The notes below the pieces were generated by a model that saw only the letters and a list, made by a program, of their open reading frames with translations, searched no databases and was not told the origin of the DNA. A program made the translations under genes and the position numbers. Shown here piece after piece: positions 23,019-30,727 of a stretch of 64,000 nt of DNA (position 1 is the stretch's first letter; each line of letters starts with the position of its first letter). Source of the stretch: Roseibium aggregatum IAM 12614 (GTDB taxonomy: Bacteria > Pseudomonadota > Alphaproteobacteria > Rhizobiales > Stappiaceae). The DNA is taken from the NCBI RefSeq assembly GCF_000168975.1, contig NZ_AAUW01000012.1, forward strand, positions 124,001 to 188,000, given 5' to 3'.

Positions 23019-23097
23019 GTCCAATGATTGGCAAAGCCTGACGTTCTGGATGAAATCCGGATCGGACGGTTGAGCACTCAGAAAGAGGGAGAGACCA

Positions 23098-24042
23098 TTG
23101 GCTGCCTATATTGCCAAGCGTCTGCTGGCTGCCATCCCCGTCCTGTTCGGGTTGACGATCATCGTCTTCCTGATCATGGCCATGATCCCGGGGGATCCGG
23201 CCACAGCCATTCTGGGCTCCTATGCGACGCCGGAGAACGTTGCCAAACTCAACCGCGACCTCGGCCTCGACAAGACCTTGTTCGAACAATACGTCATCTG
23301 GATCGGCAATCTGTTCCAGGGCGATCTCGGTCGGTCCTACACGCTCAACCGCCCGGTGCTGGATGAAGTGATGGAGCGTTTTTCGGCAACGCTCATCCTG
23401 GCCGGCACATCGCTGGTCCTGTGCTCGATTTTCGGCCTTCTCGCCGGCATCGTTTCCGCTGTCCGCCAATACGGCTGGGCGGACAAGATCATCACGCTGC
23501 TGGTGCTTATCGGTATTTCCACGCCGTCCTTCTGGCTCGGCCTGCTGCTGATCCTGGTCTTTGCCGTCAACCTGCGCCTGTTCCCGGCGTCCGGCATGTA
23601 TGCGATCTATGGCGGCGGTGACCTGGCGGACCTGATCCATCACCTCACCCTGCCCGCGCTGACACTTTCGGTCGTCGCAACCGGCGTCATCGCCCGTCTG
23701 ACACGAACCGCCATGCTGGAGGTCTTGCGGCAGGACTATATCCGCACGGCCCGCGCCAAAGGTCTGTCGGAACGCAAGGTCATCTACAAGCACGCCTTCA
23801 AGTCCGCACTGGTTGGCGTGGTGCCGGTCATCGGCATCCAGGCAGGCTTTGTCATCGGTGGTGCGGTCTATATCGAAACCGTGTTCCAGTGGCCCGGCAT
23901 CGGCTCCATGCTGGTGACCGCGATTTCCACCCGCGACCTGCTGCTGGTCCAGGGGGGCGTTCTGGTGGTGGCGGCAGCCTATGTGCTTTTCAATCTGCTC
24001 GCGGACGTGGTGCAGACCATTCTAGATCCGAGGTTGCGCTGA
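23098..24042 (+). CDS. ABC transporter permease, DppB type
   Basis: The product is 314 residues. The start is TTG at 23098-23100, preceded by a GAGGGAGAG ribosome-binding site; no ATG fits the family N terminus (AAYIAKRLLAAIPVLFGLTIIVFLIMAMIPGDPA). There are six membrane helices. The cytoplasmic EAA-type loop is RTAMLEVLRQDYIRTARAKGLSERKVIYKHAFKSAL. It forms half of the inner-membrane pore with the permease part of the next gene, which it overlaps by one base (TGATG). Confidence 0.93.
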   Translation: MAAYIAKRLLAAIPVLFGLTIIVFLIMAMIPGDPATAILGSYATPENVAKLNRDLGLDKTLFEQYVIWIGNLFQGDLGRSYTLNRPVLDEVMERFSATLILAGTSLVLCSIFGLLAGIVSAVRQYGWADKIITLLVLIGISTPSFWLGLLLILVFAVNLRLFPASGMYAIYGGGDLADLIHHLTLPALTLSVVATGVIARLTRTAMLEVLRQDYIRTARAKGLSERKVIYKHAFKSALVGVVPVIGIQAGFVIGGAVYIETVFQWPGIGSMLVTAISTRDLLLVQGGVLVVAAAYVLFNLLADVVQTILDPRLR

Positions 24043-25979
24043 TGACTGACACGACCATGAGCGCCCCGTCCAGACCGGCGTCCAAGTCCTCGCGTCCAGG
24101 GACACTTGCGCTCCTCCTCAACAATACGCTGGCAACCAGCGGCCTTGTCGTTCTGGTGCTGATCTGCCTCATCGCGCTGGCAGCACCAATCCTGCCGCTG
24201 GAGGATCCGGACGTCACAGCCCCGGCAAACCGCCTGCTGCCGGTCTTTGCCGAAGGGCATCTGCTTGGCACTGATCATCTGGGCCGAGATATCCTGTCGC
24301 GGCTGATCTGGGGCACGCGGGTGTCACTCGCCGTCGGTCTTTCCGCGACGATCATCGCCGCCTTCTTCGGGTCTCTTCTGGGGCTGGTTGCCGGTTACGC
24401 GGGCGGGCGAACGGATACGCTGATCATGCGCGGCATCGATATGGTGATGGCGTTTCCCTATATCCTGCTGGCACTGGCCATCGTCGCCGTACTTGGCCCG
24501 GGCCTGCTCAACGCGCTTTACGCCATCGCCCTCGTCAACATCCCGTTCTTTGCCCGCAACATCCGCGGCATCACGCTTGGCCTGTCCCGACGGGAATTCG
24601 TCGACGCGGCAAGGCTCTCCGGTAAATCGCCGGTGCAGATCCTGTTCCTGGAAATTCTGCCCAATGTTCTGCCTGTCATCGTCATCACCATGTCGACGAC
24701 CGTCGGCTGGATGATCCTGGAAACTGCAGGCCTCTCCTTCCTCGGCCTTGGCGCGCAGCCACCCCAGGCAGACCTCGGCTCCATGCTGGGCGAAGGCCGC
24801 AAGATCCTGTTCACGGCCCCGCACGTGTCGATCATCCCCGGCCTGATGATCTTCGCGCTGGTCATGAGCATCAACCTCTTTGGCGATGGCGTGCGCGATA
24901 TTCTCGACCCGCGCCTGCGCGCCGGATCGCTGACCCGGCCGGTCTCTCGCACGGCCGTTCACAGGAAGGCTGACGACATTCCCTCACCGTCCGAAAAGGG
25001 CGGCGTTCTCGACGTCCGCCAGATGCGCACCGAATTCGAGATCGGCAGTTCCGTCTACAAGGCTGTCGGCGGGGTCGATCTGAACCTGAAAGAGGGCGAA
25101 TGCCTGGGTATCGTCGGTGAATCCGGTTCCGGCAAATCAGTCACTGCCATGTCGATCATGGGTCTGGTGCCGACACCTCCCGGCCGGATTGCCGGTGGTG
25201 CGGCCTATCTCGATGGTGAGGATCTCTTTGCCGCGAGCGACCGGCGCATCCGGGATCTGAGAGGCGGATCGGTCGCCTATGTCTTCCAGGATCCGCTGTC
25301 AACGCTGCATCCGCTTTTCACCGTTGGCGACCAGTTGACGGAAGCCATCACAACGCACCGGCCCCTATCCGGCTCGAAGGCGCGCGAAAAGGCGATCGAA
25401 CTGCTGTCGCTTGTCCGCATTCCGAACGCGAAGGAACGACTGTCCGCCTACCCGCATGAACTTTCCGGCGGTATGCGCCAGAGGGTCTGTATCGCCATGG
25501 CGCTGGCCAATGATGCCAAGGTGCTGATTGCGGACGAACCGACCACCGCGCTCGACGTGACCGTGCAGTCGCAGATCCTCACACTGATGAACGGTCTGCG
25601 CCGGGAGCGCAACGCCGCGATCTTGTTCATAACGCATGACTTCGGCGTCGTCTCCGCTCTGTGTGACCGGGTTGCGGTCATGTATGCGGGACGGATCGTC
25701 GAAACGGGAACGACGGAAGAGGTCCTGGCCAATCCGCGCCACCCCTACACCGCCAAGCTGATCGAATGCGTCCCGGTTCTGGGCGAACCCGAGCGGCGTC
25801 TGGATGCAATCGAAGGCCGTCCGCCCGTGGTCAACAATCTGCCGGAAGGCTGCGCCTTTGCGGCCCGGTGCCCGCACGCACAGGCCGCCTGCCGCGCAGG
25901 AGAGATTGAGCTTGAAATGTCGTCGGATACCCGAGGTGTCCGGTGTCTCTTTCCGTTGAACTCCGGAGCGGCTGTATGA
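24042..25979 (+). CDS. Fused ABC permease (DppC type) and ATPase (DppD type)
   Basis: The product is 645 residues. Residues 1-295 form a DppC permease (LGTDHLGRDILSRLIWGTRVSLAVG; the EAA loop RREFVDAARLSGKSPVQILFLEILPNVLPVI). After a linker of about 25 residues comes a full ABC ATPase (about 320-645). It has Walker [10 protein letters not shown]-loop VFQDPLSTLHPLF, signature LSGGMRQR, Walker [10 protein letters not shown], and the oligopeptide-family C-terminal Cys motif (CAFAARCPHAQAAC). The reading frame is continuous with no stop or frameshift between domains. Separate dppC and dppD genes are the usual form; fusions are known but less common. The start overlaps the previous stop by one base. 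Confidence 0.92.
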   Translation: MTDTTMSAPSRPASKSSRPGTLALLLNNTLATSGLVVLVLICLIALAAPILPLEDPDVTAPANRLLPVFAEGHLLGTDHLGRDILSRLIWGTRVSLAVGLSATIIAAFFGSLLGLVAGYAGGRTDTLIMRGIDMVMAFPYILLALAIVAVLGPGLLNALYAIALVNIPFFARNIRGITLGLSRREFVDAARLSGKSPVQILFLEILPNVLPVIVITMSTTVGWMILETAGLSFLGLGAQPPQADLGSMLGEGRKILFTAPHVSIIPGLMIFALVMSINLFGDGVRDILDPRLRAGSLTRPVSRTAVHRKADDIPSPSEKGGVLDVRQMRTEFEIGSSVYKAVGGVDLNLKEGECLGIVGESGSGKSVTAMSIMGLVPTPPGRIAGGAAYLDGEDLFAASDRRIRDLRGGSVAYVFQDPLSTLHPLFTVGDQLTEAITTHRPLSGSKAREKAIELLSLVRIPNAKERLSAYPHELSGGMRQRVCIAMALANDAKVLIADEPTTALDVTVQSQILTLMNGLRRERNAAILFITHDFGVVSALCDRVAVMYAGRIVETGTTEEVLANPRHPYTAKLIECVPVLGEPERRLDAIEGRPPVVNNLPEGCAFAARCPHAQAACRAGEIELEMSSDTRGVRCLFPLNSGAAV

Positions 25980-26983
25980 ACGAGATCAGTCAGAAGCCGA
26001 TGGACCGCGAAGCCCTTTTGACCATTCGGGATGTCGAACGCATTTTCGGCGGTGGCCGGAAGCTCTTTGGTGGGCATCTGCCGGCCGTCCACGCGGTCCA
26101 GGGGCTCAGCCTCGACGTGAAGAAAGGCGAGACCCTTGGTGTTGTCGGAGAATCCGGCTGCGGCAAGTCCACCCTCGCCCGTCTCGTCGTCGGTCTCGAC
26201 CTGCCCACCTCAGGCTCGATCACTTTCAACGGTGAGGATCTGGCCGCGCTTGCGAAAAAGGACCGGAACGCGCTGTCTCGCAAGGTTCAATATGTCTTCC
26301 AGGACCCGGTTGCCTCGCTCAATCCGCGCAAGACCATACGCACCATCCTGGAAGCGCCGCTCAAGCACCTGACCGACCTGAATGCGGACCGCCGCGAGGC
26401 GCGTCTTGCCGAACTTCTGCAGGCGGTCAATCTGGCGCCGGAGTTCCTGGAGCGCTATCCGCATGAATTTTCCGGCGGTCAGGCGCAGCGGATCGGCATT
26501 GCGCGGGCACTTGCGGCAGGTCCGGAGCTGATCGTGCTCGACGAACCGGTGTCCGCGCTCGATGTGTCCGTGCAGGCCCAGGTCTTGAACCTTCTGGACA
26601 AGTTGAAGGACGACTTCGGCCTCACCTACATCTTCATCAGCCACGATCTTTCGGTGGTGGAAAGTGTCAGCGACCGGGTGGCGGTGATGTACTTCGGCCG
26701 GATGGCCGAGCTTGGCCCCGCCAGGGAGATCTTTCGCCATCCGCTCCATCCCTATACGGATCTGCTGATGCGCTCCGCCCCCGCACCTGGGCGGCACGAC
26801 CTGATGTCCGAAGACGCTTCGGCCGAACTGCCGGATCCCTACAATCCGCCCAAAGGCTGCGCCTTTGCCGCTCGCTGTGCCCACCGCACCGATATCTGCG
26901 TTGCCGGCAAACCGGCACCGGACGAGGCCACCGGCGGCAACGACCACATTGCAGCTTGCTATCACCCCCTCGGGAAGGCATAG
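25976..26983 (+). CDS. ABC transporter ATP-binding protein, DppF type
   Basis: The product is 335 residues from the ATG at 25976, overlapping the previous stop by four bases (ATGA). It has Walker A GESGCGKST, Q-loop VFQDPVASLNPRKTI, signature FSGGQAQRIGIARAL, Walker B LIVLDEPVSALD, and the C-terminal CAFAARCAHRTDIC motif of the oligopeptide/dipeptide subfamily. It pairs with the ATPase half of the upstream fusion to power the importer. Confidence 0.94.
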   Translation: MNEISQKPMDREALLTIRDVERIFGGGRKLFGGHLPAVHAVQGLSLDVKKGETLGVVGESGCGKSTLARLVVGLDLPTSGSITFNGEDLAALAKKDRNALSRKVQYVFQDPVASLNPRKTIRTILEAPLKHLTDLNADRREARLAELLQAVNLAPEFLERYPHEFSGGQAQRIGIARALAAGPELIVLDEPVSALDVSVQAQVLNLLDKLKDDFGLTYIFISHDLSVVESVSDRVAVMYFGRMAELGPAREIFRHPLHPYTDLLMRSAPAPGRHDLMSEDASAELPDPYNPPKGCAFAARCAHRTDICVAGKPAPDEATGGNDHIAACYHPLGKA

Positions 26984-27020
26984 GCATCCCGAAAAACAAG
27001 GCATTGCAGATTAACCGGCT

Positions 27021-27815
27021 ATGAGAATTCCCGAAGGAGCGACAGATCCCAAGACACGGAAACGCCTGCGGCGGCCGGACATGGTTGCCCAGCAGATCCG
27101 TGAACAGATCGTCGAGGCAGGACTGCGGCCCGGTGACCGGGTCCCCGCCGACTGGCTCCTGCCCGAGACGGTCAAGGTCTCCCGGGGGTCTCTGCGCGAA
27201 GCCCTGAAGGTGCTGGAATTCCAGGGTCTCATCTCAACCCGCAGCGGTCCGGGCGGTGGTGTCTTCGTCGCCTCCGTTGAACCGGGCGAAGCCATCCGCA
27301 TGCTGGACAATCTGTTCCTGTTCGACCAGCCGACAATTGCAGACATCTACGCACTCAGAAAACAGCTCGAGCCGGAGCTTGCCGCCTCGGTCGCCGGAAC
27401 GCTGACCGACGACGCCTTCAAGGCCCTGCAGGGCTGCATCCGGCTTTACGAGGACGAGCCCAAGACAGCTGAGGAAGAATACGCCCAGCGACTTGCGGAA
27501 CTTGATTTTCATGAAGAGCTGGCACGCCATTGCAGCAACCCGATCCTGGCCTTCACCTGTTCGTTCCTGCTCAGCCTCCTGCGCGACATGACGGTCTGCC
27601 GGTCCATCTACAAGGAACCGAACCCCGCCCTTCGTGAAACCGGACTGCACTATCAGGTCAAGTTGCTGCGGGCGATCAAATCAGGCGACGCCGAGCTGTG
27701 CCGGATGATCATGCGCGGCCACATGATCGAGGCGGAAAAATACATGCAGGAGCGTGCCGAACTGCGCGCGCGTGGCAGCAGCACGGCGAAGGCCGCCACG
27801 ACCAGCAGCAGCTAG
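27021..27815 (+). CDS. FadR/GntR-family transcriptional regulator
   Basis: The product is 264 residues. The winged HTH (residues about 20-85) reads MVAQQIREQIVEAGLRPGDRVPADWLL, then VSRGSLREALKVLEFQGLISTRSGPGGGVFVA. The C-terminal FCD effector domain (about 105-235) includes LDFHEELARHCSNPILAF, with Asp and His metal ligands typical of the family. It follows the importer genes by 37 bases and probably controls them and the neighbouring hydrolases in response to a carboxylate or ureide. Its stop codon overlaps the convergent amidohydrolase stop. Confidence 0.88.
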   Translation: MRIPEGATDPKTRKRLRRPDMVAQQIREQIVEAGLRPGDRVPADWLLPETVKVSRGSLREALKVLEFQGLISTRSGPGGGVFVASVEPGEAIRMLDNLFLFDQPTIADIYALRKQLEPELAASVAGTLTDDAFKALQGCIRLYEDEPKTAEEEYAQRLAELDFHEELARHCSNPILAFTCSFLLSLLRDMTVCRSIYKEPNPALRETGLHYQVKLLRAIKSGDAELCRMIMRGHMIEAEKYMQERAELRARGSSTAKAATTSSS

Positions 27816-29080
27816 GAAACCCGAACCGCCCCGCGTTGCGAAGGTATGTCCAGCGTTCCAGAAGGTTCGAGCAACCTTGCTGAAGCCTGTTCGAACGTGA
27901 ATTTGCCGTTCTTCATGCCCCAGACCGGGCGAATGATCTCCGACACGATCTGGTTGCCGCTCGATGCCGGCAAAGCGACGAACGTGGCGTCTTGCCCCGC
28001 CTCGATACGGTAGGCCTTGTTGATCAGCCGCCGCGGTGCGGCCGTCACCATCTCGAAACAGGCTTCCAGCTCTGACTCGGAGCCGAGCTGGTGGACGTTG
28101 GCATAGAGATTGGCCATGCGCGGCAGTGAGCAGTCGCCATAAGGCGTGAACGGATTGAGCACGTTGTTTGTCGCGACCGTGCAGCAGACGCCGTGTTCGT
28201 GGAAGATATGCGCAGGTGCGACCCCACGCGGCACCAGGTTTTCGCTCCCGCGTCCCATCAGAAACAGATCCGTAGACGGCAGAACGGTGAGTGCGATGTC
28301 AGCGGTCTTCAGAATTTGCACCGCCTCCAGAAGATCCTCTCGGGAAAGGGCCGACAGCTTGGTGACGTGGCCGATCGCAACCCGGCCCTGCCAGCCGTAG
28401 GCCACTGTCTGCCGGGCGATTTCGTCAAGGTGGCGCCAGGAAGGGTCGAGATCGAAATCCAGATGAAAATCGAGATCGACATCGTGCCGCTGAGCCATGT
28501 CAAACAGGCAGGCAATCTGACCCTTCGGATCGCTGTCCGTATAGGGGCACCCACCCAGTAAATCAGCACCCTCAGTAAGCGCCTGCTCCAGCAACTCGGC
28601 AGTGCCCGGATTGTTGAGAAGTCCTTCTTGCGGAAAGACGCATATCTGCAAGTCGAGTGCCCAGGAAAAATCCTGCTTCAACCGCTGAATGGCGTGAAAC
28701 CCCGTAAGGCCGATCCCTGGATCTATCTCCACATGTGTGCGGATGGCATTGGTGCCCTGGACGATGGCCTTTTCCAGGACCTTCCGCCCCCGGTCGTAGA
28801 CATCCTCTTCCGAAAACCCTTTCTTCGCCTCCGCAACAGAGGAAATCGCCCCTTCCAGCGTGCCGGTCTCGTTCCGGCAGCGGTCGAGAATGCAGGCCTT
28901 GTCGAGGTGAAGATGGCTCTCGACAAATCCGGGCACCAGCAGAACACCTTTGCCATCCACCTCTTCCGGGCTCTCCGGAAGGTCCACTCCGATCGCGGAA
29001 ATCTTTCCACTCTCTACGGCAACATCGACAGCCGTTTTGGCACCGTCGACCAGAACGCTCCGGATCACAAGCCCGCTCAA
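27812..29080 (-). CDS. Amidohydrolase of the cytosine deaminase/AtzC-like group, with unusual active-site residues
   Basis: The product is 422 residues, a TIM-barrel amidohydrolase. His56 and His58 (ESHLHLDK) give the HxH metal site, and His206 and His238 (GHVT) are in the expected places. Two positions differ from cytosine deaminase as I align them by eye. The catalytic Glu of the HCDE motif is replaced by Phe209 (HLDFDLDP). The metal-binding Asp before the conserved PxxPxG segment is Asn305 (TNNVLNPFTPYG). The enzyme may deaminate or dechlorinate a ring in a variant way. It is convergent with the GntR gene and near the importer and M20 hydrolase. Confidence 0.8.
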   Translation of the reverse strand: MSGLVIRSVLVDGAKTAVDVAVESGKISAIGVDLPESPEEVDGKGVLLVPGFVESHLHLDKACILDRCRNETGTLEGAISSVAEAKKGFSEEDVYDRGRKVLEKAIVQGTNAIRTHVEIDPGIGLTGFHAIQRLKQDFSWALDLQICVFPQEGLLNNPGTAELLEQALTEGADLLGGCPYTDSDPKGQIACLFDMAQRHDVDLDFHLDFDLDPSWRHLDEIARQTVAYGWQGRVAIGHVTKLSALSREDLLEAVQILKTADIALTVLPSTDLFLMGRGSENLVPRGVAPAHIFHEHGVCCTVATNNVLNPFTPYGDCSLPRMANLYANVHQLGSESELEACFEMVTAAPRRLINKAYRIEAGQDATFVALPASSGNQIVSEIIRPVWGMKNGKFTFEQASARLLEPSGTLDIPSQRGAVRVS

Positions 29081-29182
29081 ACCTTCGCCTCCATGGGAGT
29101 TTCCTGCTCCGTGCCGGCGCCGGGACAGGTCGCCATCACGCGCGGGCTGGAGGCATGCTCCGCTGCCAGCTGCTCGAACAAA

Positions 29183-30727
29183 TCAAATGGCAGCCGCTTT
29201 GCCAAGCGTCCGACTGCCTGGATTTTCACCGCCTGCTGTTTCCAACTCCAGCGGATGGCGCTGACGGAATTCAGACATTACCCTCTGCCCGGTCTGACGG
29301 TTCGCTGCCTGGAAAACCTGCCCAACGCCAATCAGCATCGGCCCCTCCAGCCCCAGCGACGTGACACCCTGCTCAAGTTCGTGCAGAGCCCCTGACCAGC
29401 GCTGTTCATCGCTGCGGGAAATCCCCGAGACGGCAACGACAGGTGTAGCTGGCGAAAGGCCCTCCTGAACGAGCCGATCCCTGATCCTGCCGGCCATTCT
29501 CGCTCCCATGTAGAAGACAGTGGTGGTTGCCGGATCGGTCAGCCCGTGCCAGTCAACCGTTTGCGGCAACTCGCCGTGGCGAGAATGGCCGGTGACGAAC
29601 CGAACCGACTGGGCATGATCGCGATGCGTCAGTGAAATGCCGAGGCGTGCTGCCATGGCGGAGGCCGCCGTAATGCCTGGAACCACGGACGCCGGAATAC
29701 CTTCTGCGGCAAGCCTTTCGAGTTCCTCCCCGCCCCGGCCGAAGATCATCGGGTCTCCGCATTTGAGCCGCACCACGTGTTTGCCCTGTTGGGCGAGCGA
29801 AACCATCATGTCGTTGATGTCTTCCTGGCGGCAACTTTCCCGGCCGCCCCGCTTGCCGACCAGCATCCGCTTGGCTTCACGGCGGGCCAGTTCCAGAACC
29901 GCATCATCCACAAGATCGTCAAACAGGATGACATCGGCCGATTGCAGCGCACGCACCGCCTTCAGCGTGAGGTATTCGGCATCGCCCGGCCCGGCCCCGA
30001 CAAGGGTGACTTTGCCTGCCGCAGACGACCTTGCATCCTCCAGAAGCGCTTCGGCGAGATCCTCTTCTTCTGGGGCGGACTTTCCGGAGAAGGCAAGATC
30101 GGAGATCCGCTCCCAGAACCGCCGTCGCTGTGCCCCTGCCTCCAGCAGCGACAGTGTCTTCTCGCGCAGCCGGCTTGCCAGTTGTGCCCATCCTTGCAGG
30201 CTTTCCGGCATCAGCGTTTCGATCCGACGGCGGATCGCCTGCCCGAGGATAGGCGCAACTCCATTCGTCGAGATGCCGATGACGACGGGCGACCGGTTGA
30301 CGATGGAGCCGAACTGGAAGTCGCAAAAGGCCGGCTTGTCGATCACGTTTACCGGAAGCCCCATTGCGCGAGCTGCGCAGGCAAAGGCCTGCGCCTCACC
30401 GTCGCTGATCGCATCGGCAACAGCCAGAACAGCACCTTCAAAACTGTCAACCGACCAGCGCCTCTGATGATGGACAATTCTGCCCCGACTGTTTTCGGAG
30501 GCAATCAGCCCGTCGAATGCGGGAGCCAGGTTCTCGGCATAAATGTGAACCTCAGCACCGGCAGCGGCCAGCAACTCCGCTTTCCAGGCAGCCGCATCGC
30601 TACCGCCCGCAAGCAGCACTTTTCGGCCCTCCAGCGGGAAGAACAGTGGCAGGCTTGCCAAAGCTCCAACGCGCGCCGAACGTTTCCGGCTCTTTACCTC
30701 AGCTGGCTTGCGCAATGTCGGCGTCAT
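29183..30727 (-). CDS. cysG: Siroheme synthase (uroporphyrinogen-III methyltransferase/precorrin-2 dehydrogenase/ferrochelatase)
   Basis: The product is 514 residues when started at MTPTLRKPAEV (ATG 30725-30727), which has an AAAGGA ribosome-binding site and overlaps nasA by 29 bases. The N-terminal half is the NAD-dependent dehydrogenase/ferrochelatase domain (LPLFFPLEGRKVLLAGGSDAAAWKAELL). The C-terminal half is the SAM-dependent methyltransferase (VTLVGAGPGDAEYLTLKAVRAL; VVRLKCGDPMIFGRGGEE). It makes siroheme, the cofactor needed by NirB in the same operon, and so completes the nitrite-reduction module. It is the last gene of the nitrogen operon. Confidence 0.95.
   Translation of the reverse strand: MTPTLRKPAEVKSRKRSARVGALASLPLFFPLEGRKVLLAGGSDAAAWKAELLAAAGAEVHIYAENLAPAFDGLIASENSRGRIVHHQRRWSVDSFEGAVLAVADAISDGEAQAFACAARAMGLPVNVIDKPAFCDFQFGSIVNRSPVVIGISTNGVAPILGQAIRRRIETLMPESLQGWAQLASRLREKTLSLLEAGAQRRRFWERISDLAFSGKSAPEEEDLAEALLEDARSSAAGKVTLVGAGPGDAEYLTLKAVRALQSADVILFDDLVDDAVLELARREAKRMLVGKRGGRESCRQEDINDMMVSLAQQGKHVVRLKCGDPMIFGRGGEELERLAAEGIPASVVPGITAASAMAARLGISLTHRDHAQSVRFVTGHSRHGELPQTVDWHGLTDPATTTVFYMGARMAGRIRDRLVQEGLSPATPVVAVSGISRSDEQRWSGALHELEQGVTSLGLEGPMLIGVGQVFQAANRQTGQRVMSEFRQRHPLELETAGGENPGSRTLGKAAAI

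Noticed and set aside
23889..24041. N-terminal extension of the permease-ATPase fusion
   Set aside because: It lies inside the upstream permease gene in another frame; the ATG at 24042 overlaps the upstream stop, as expected for coupled genes.
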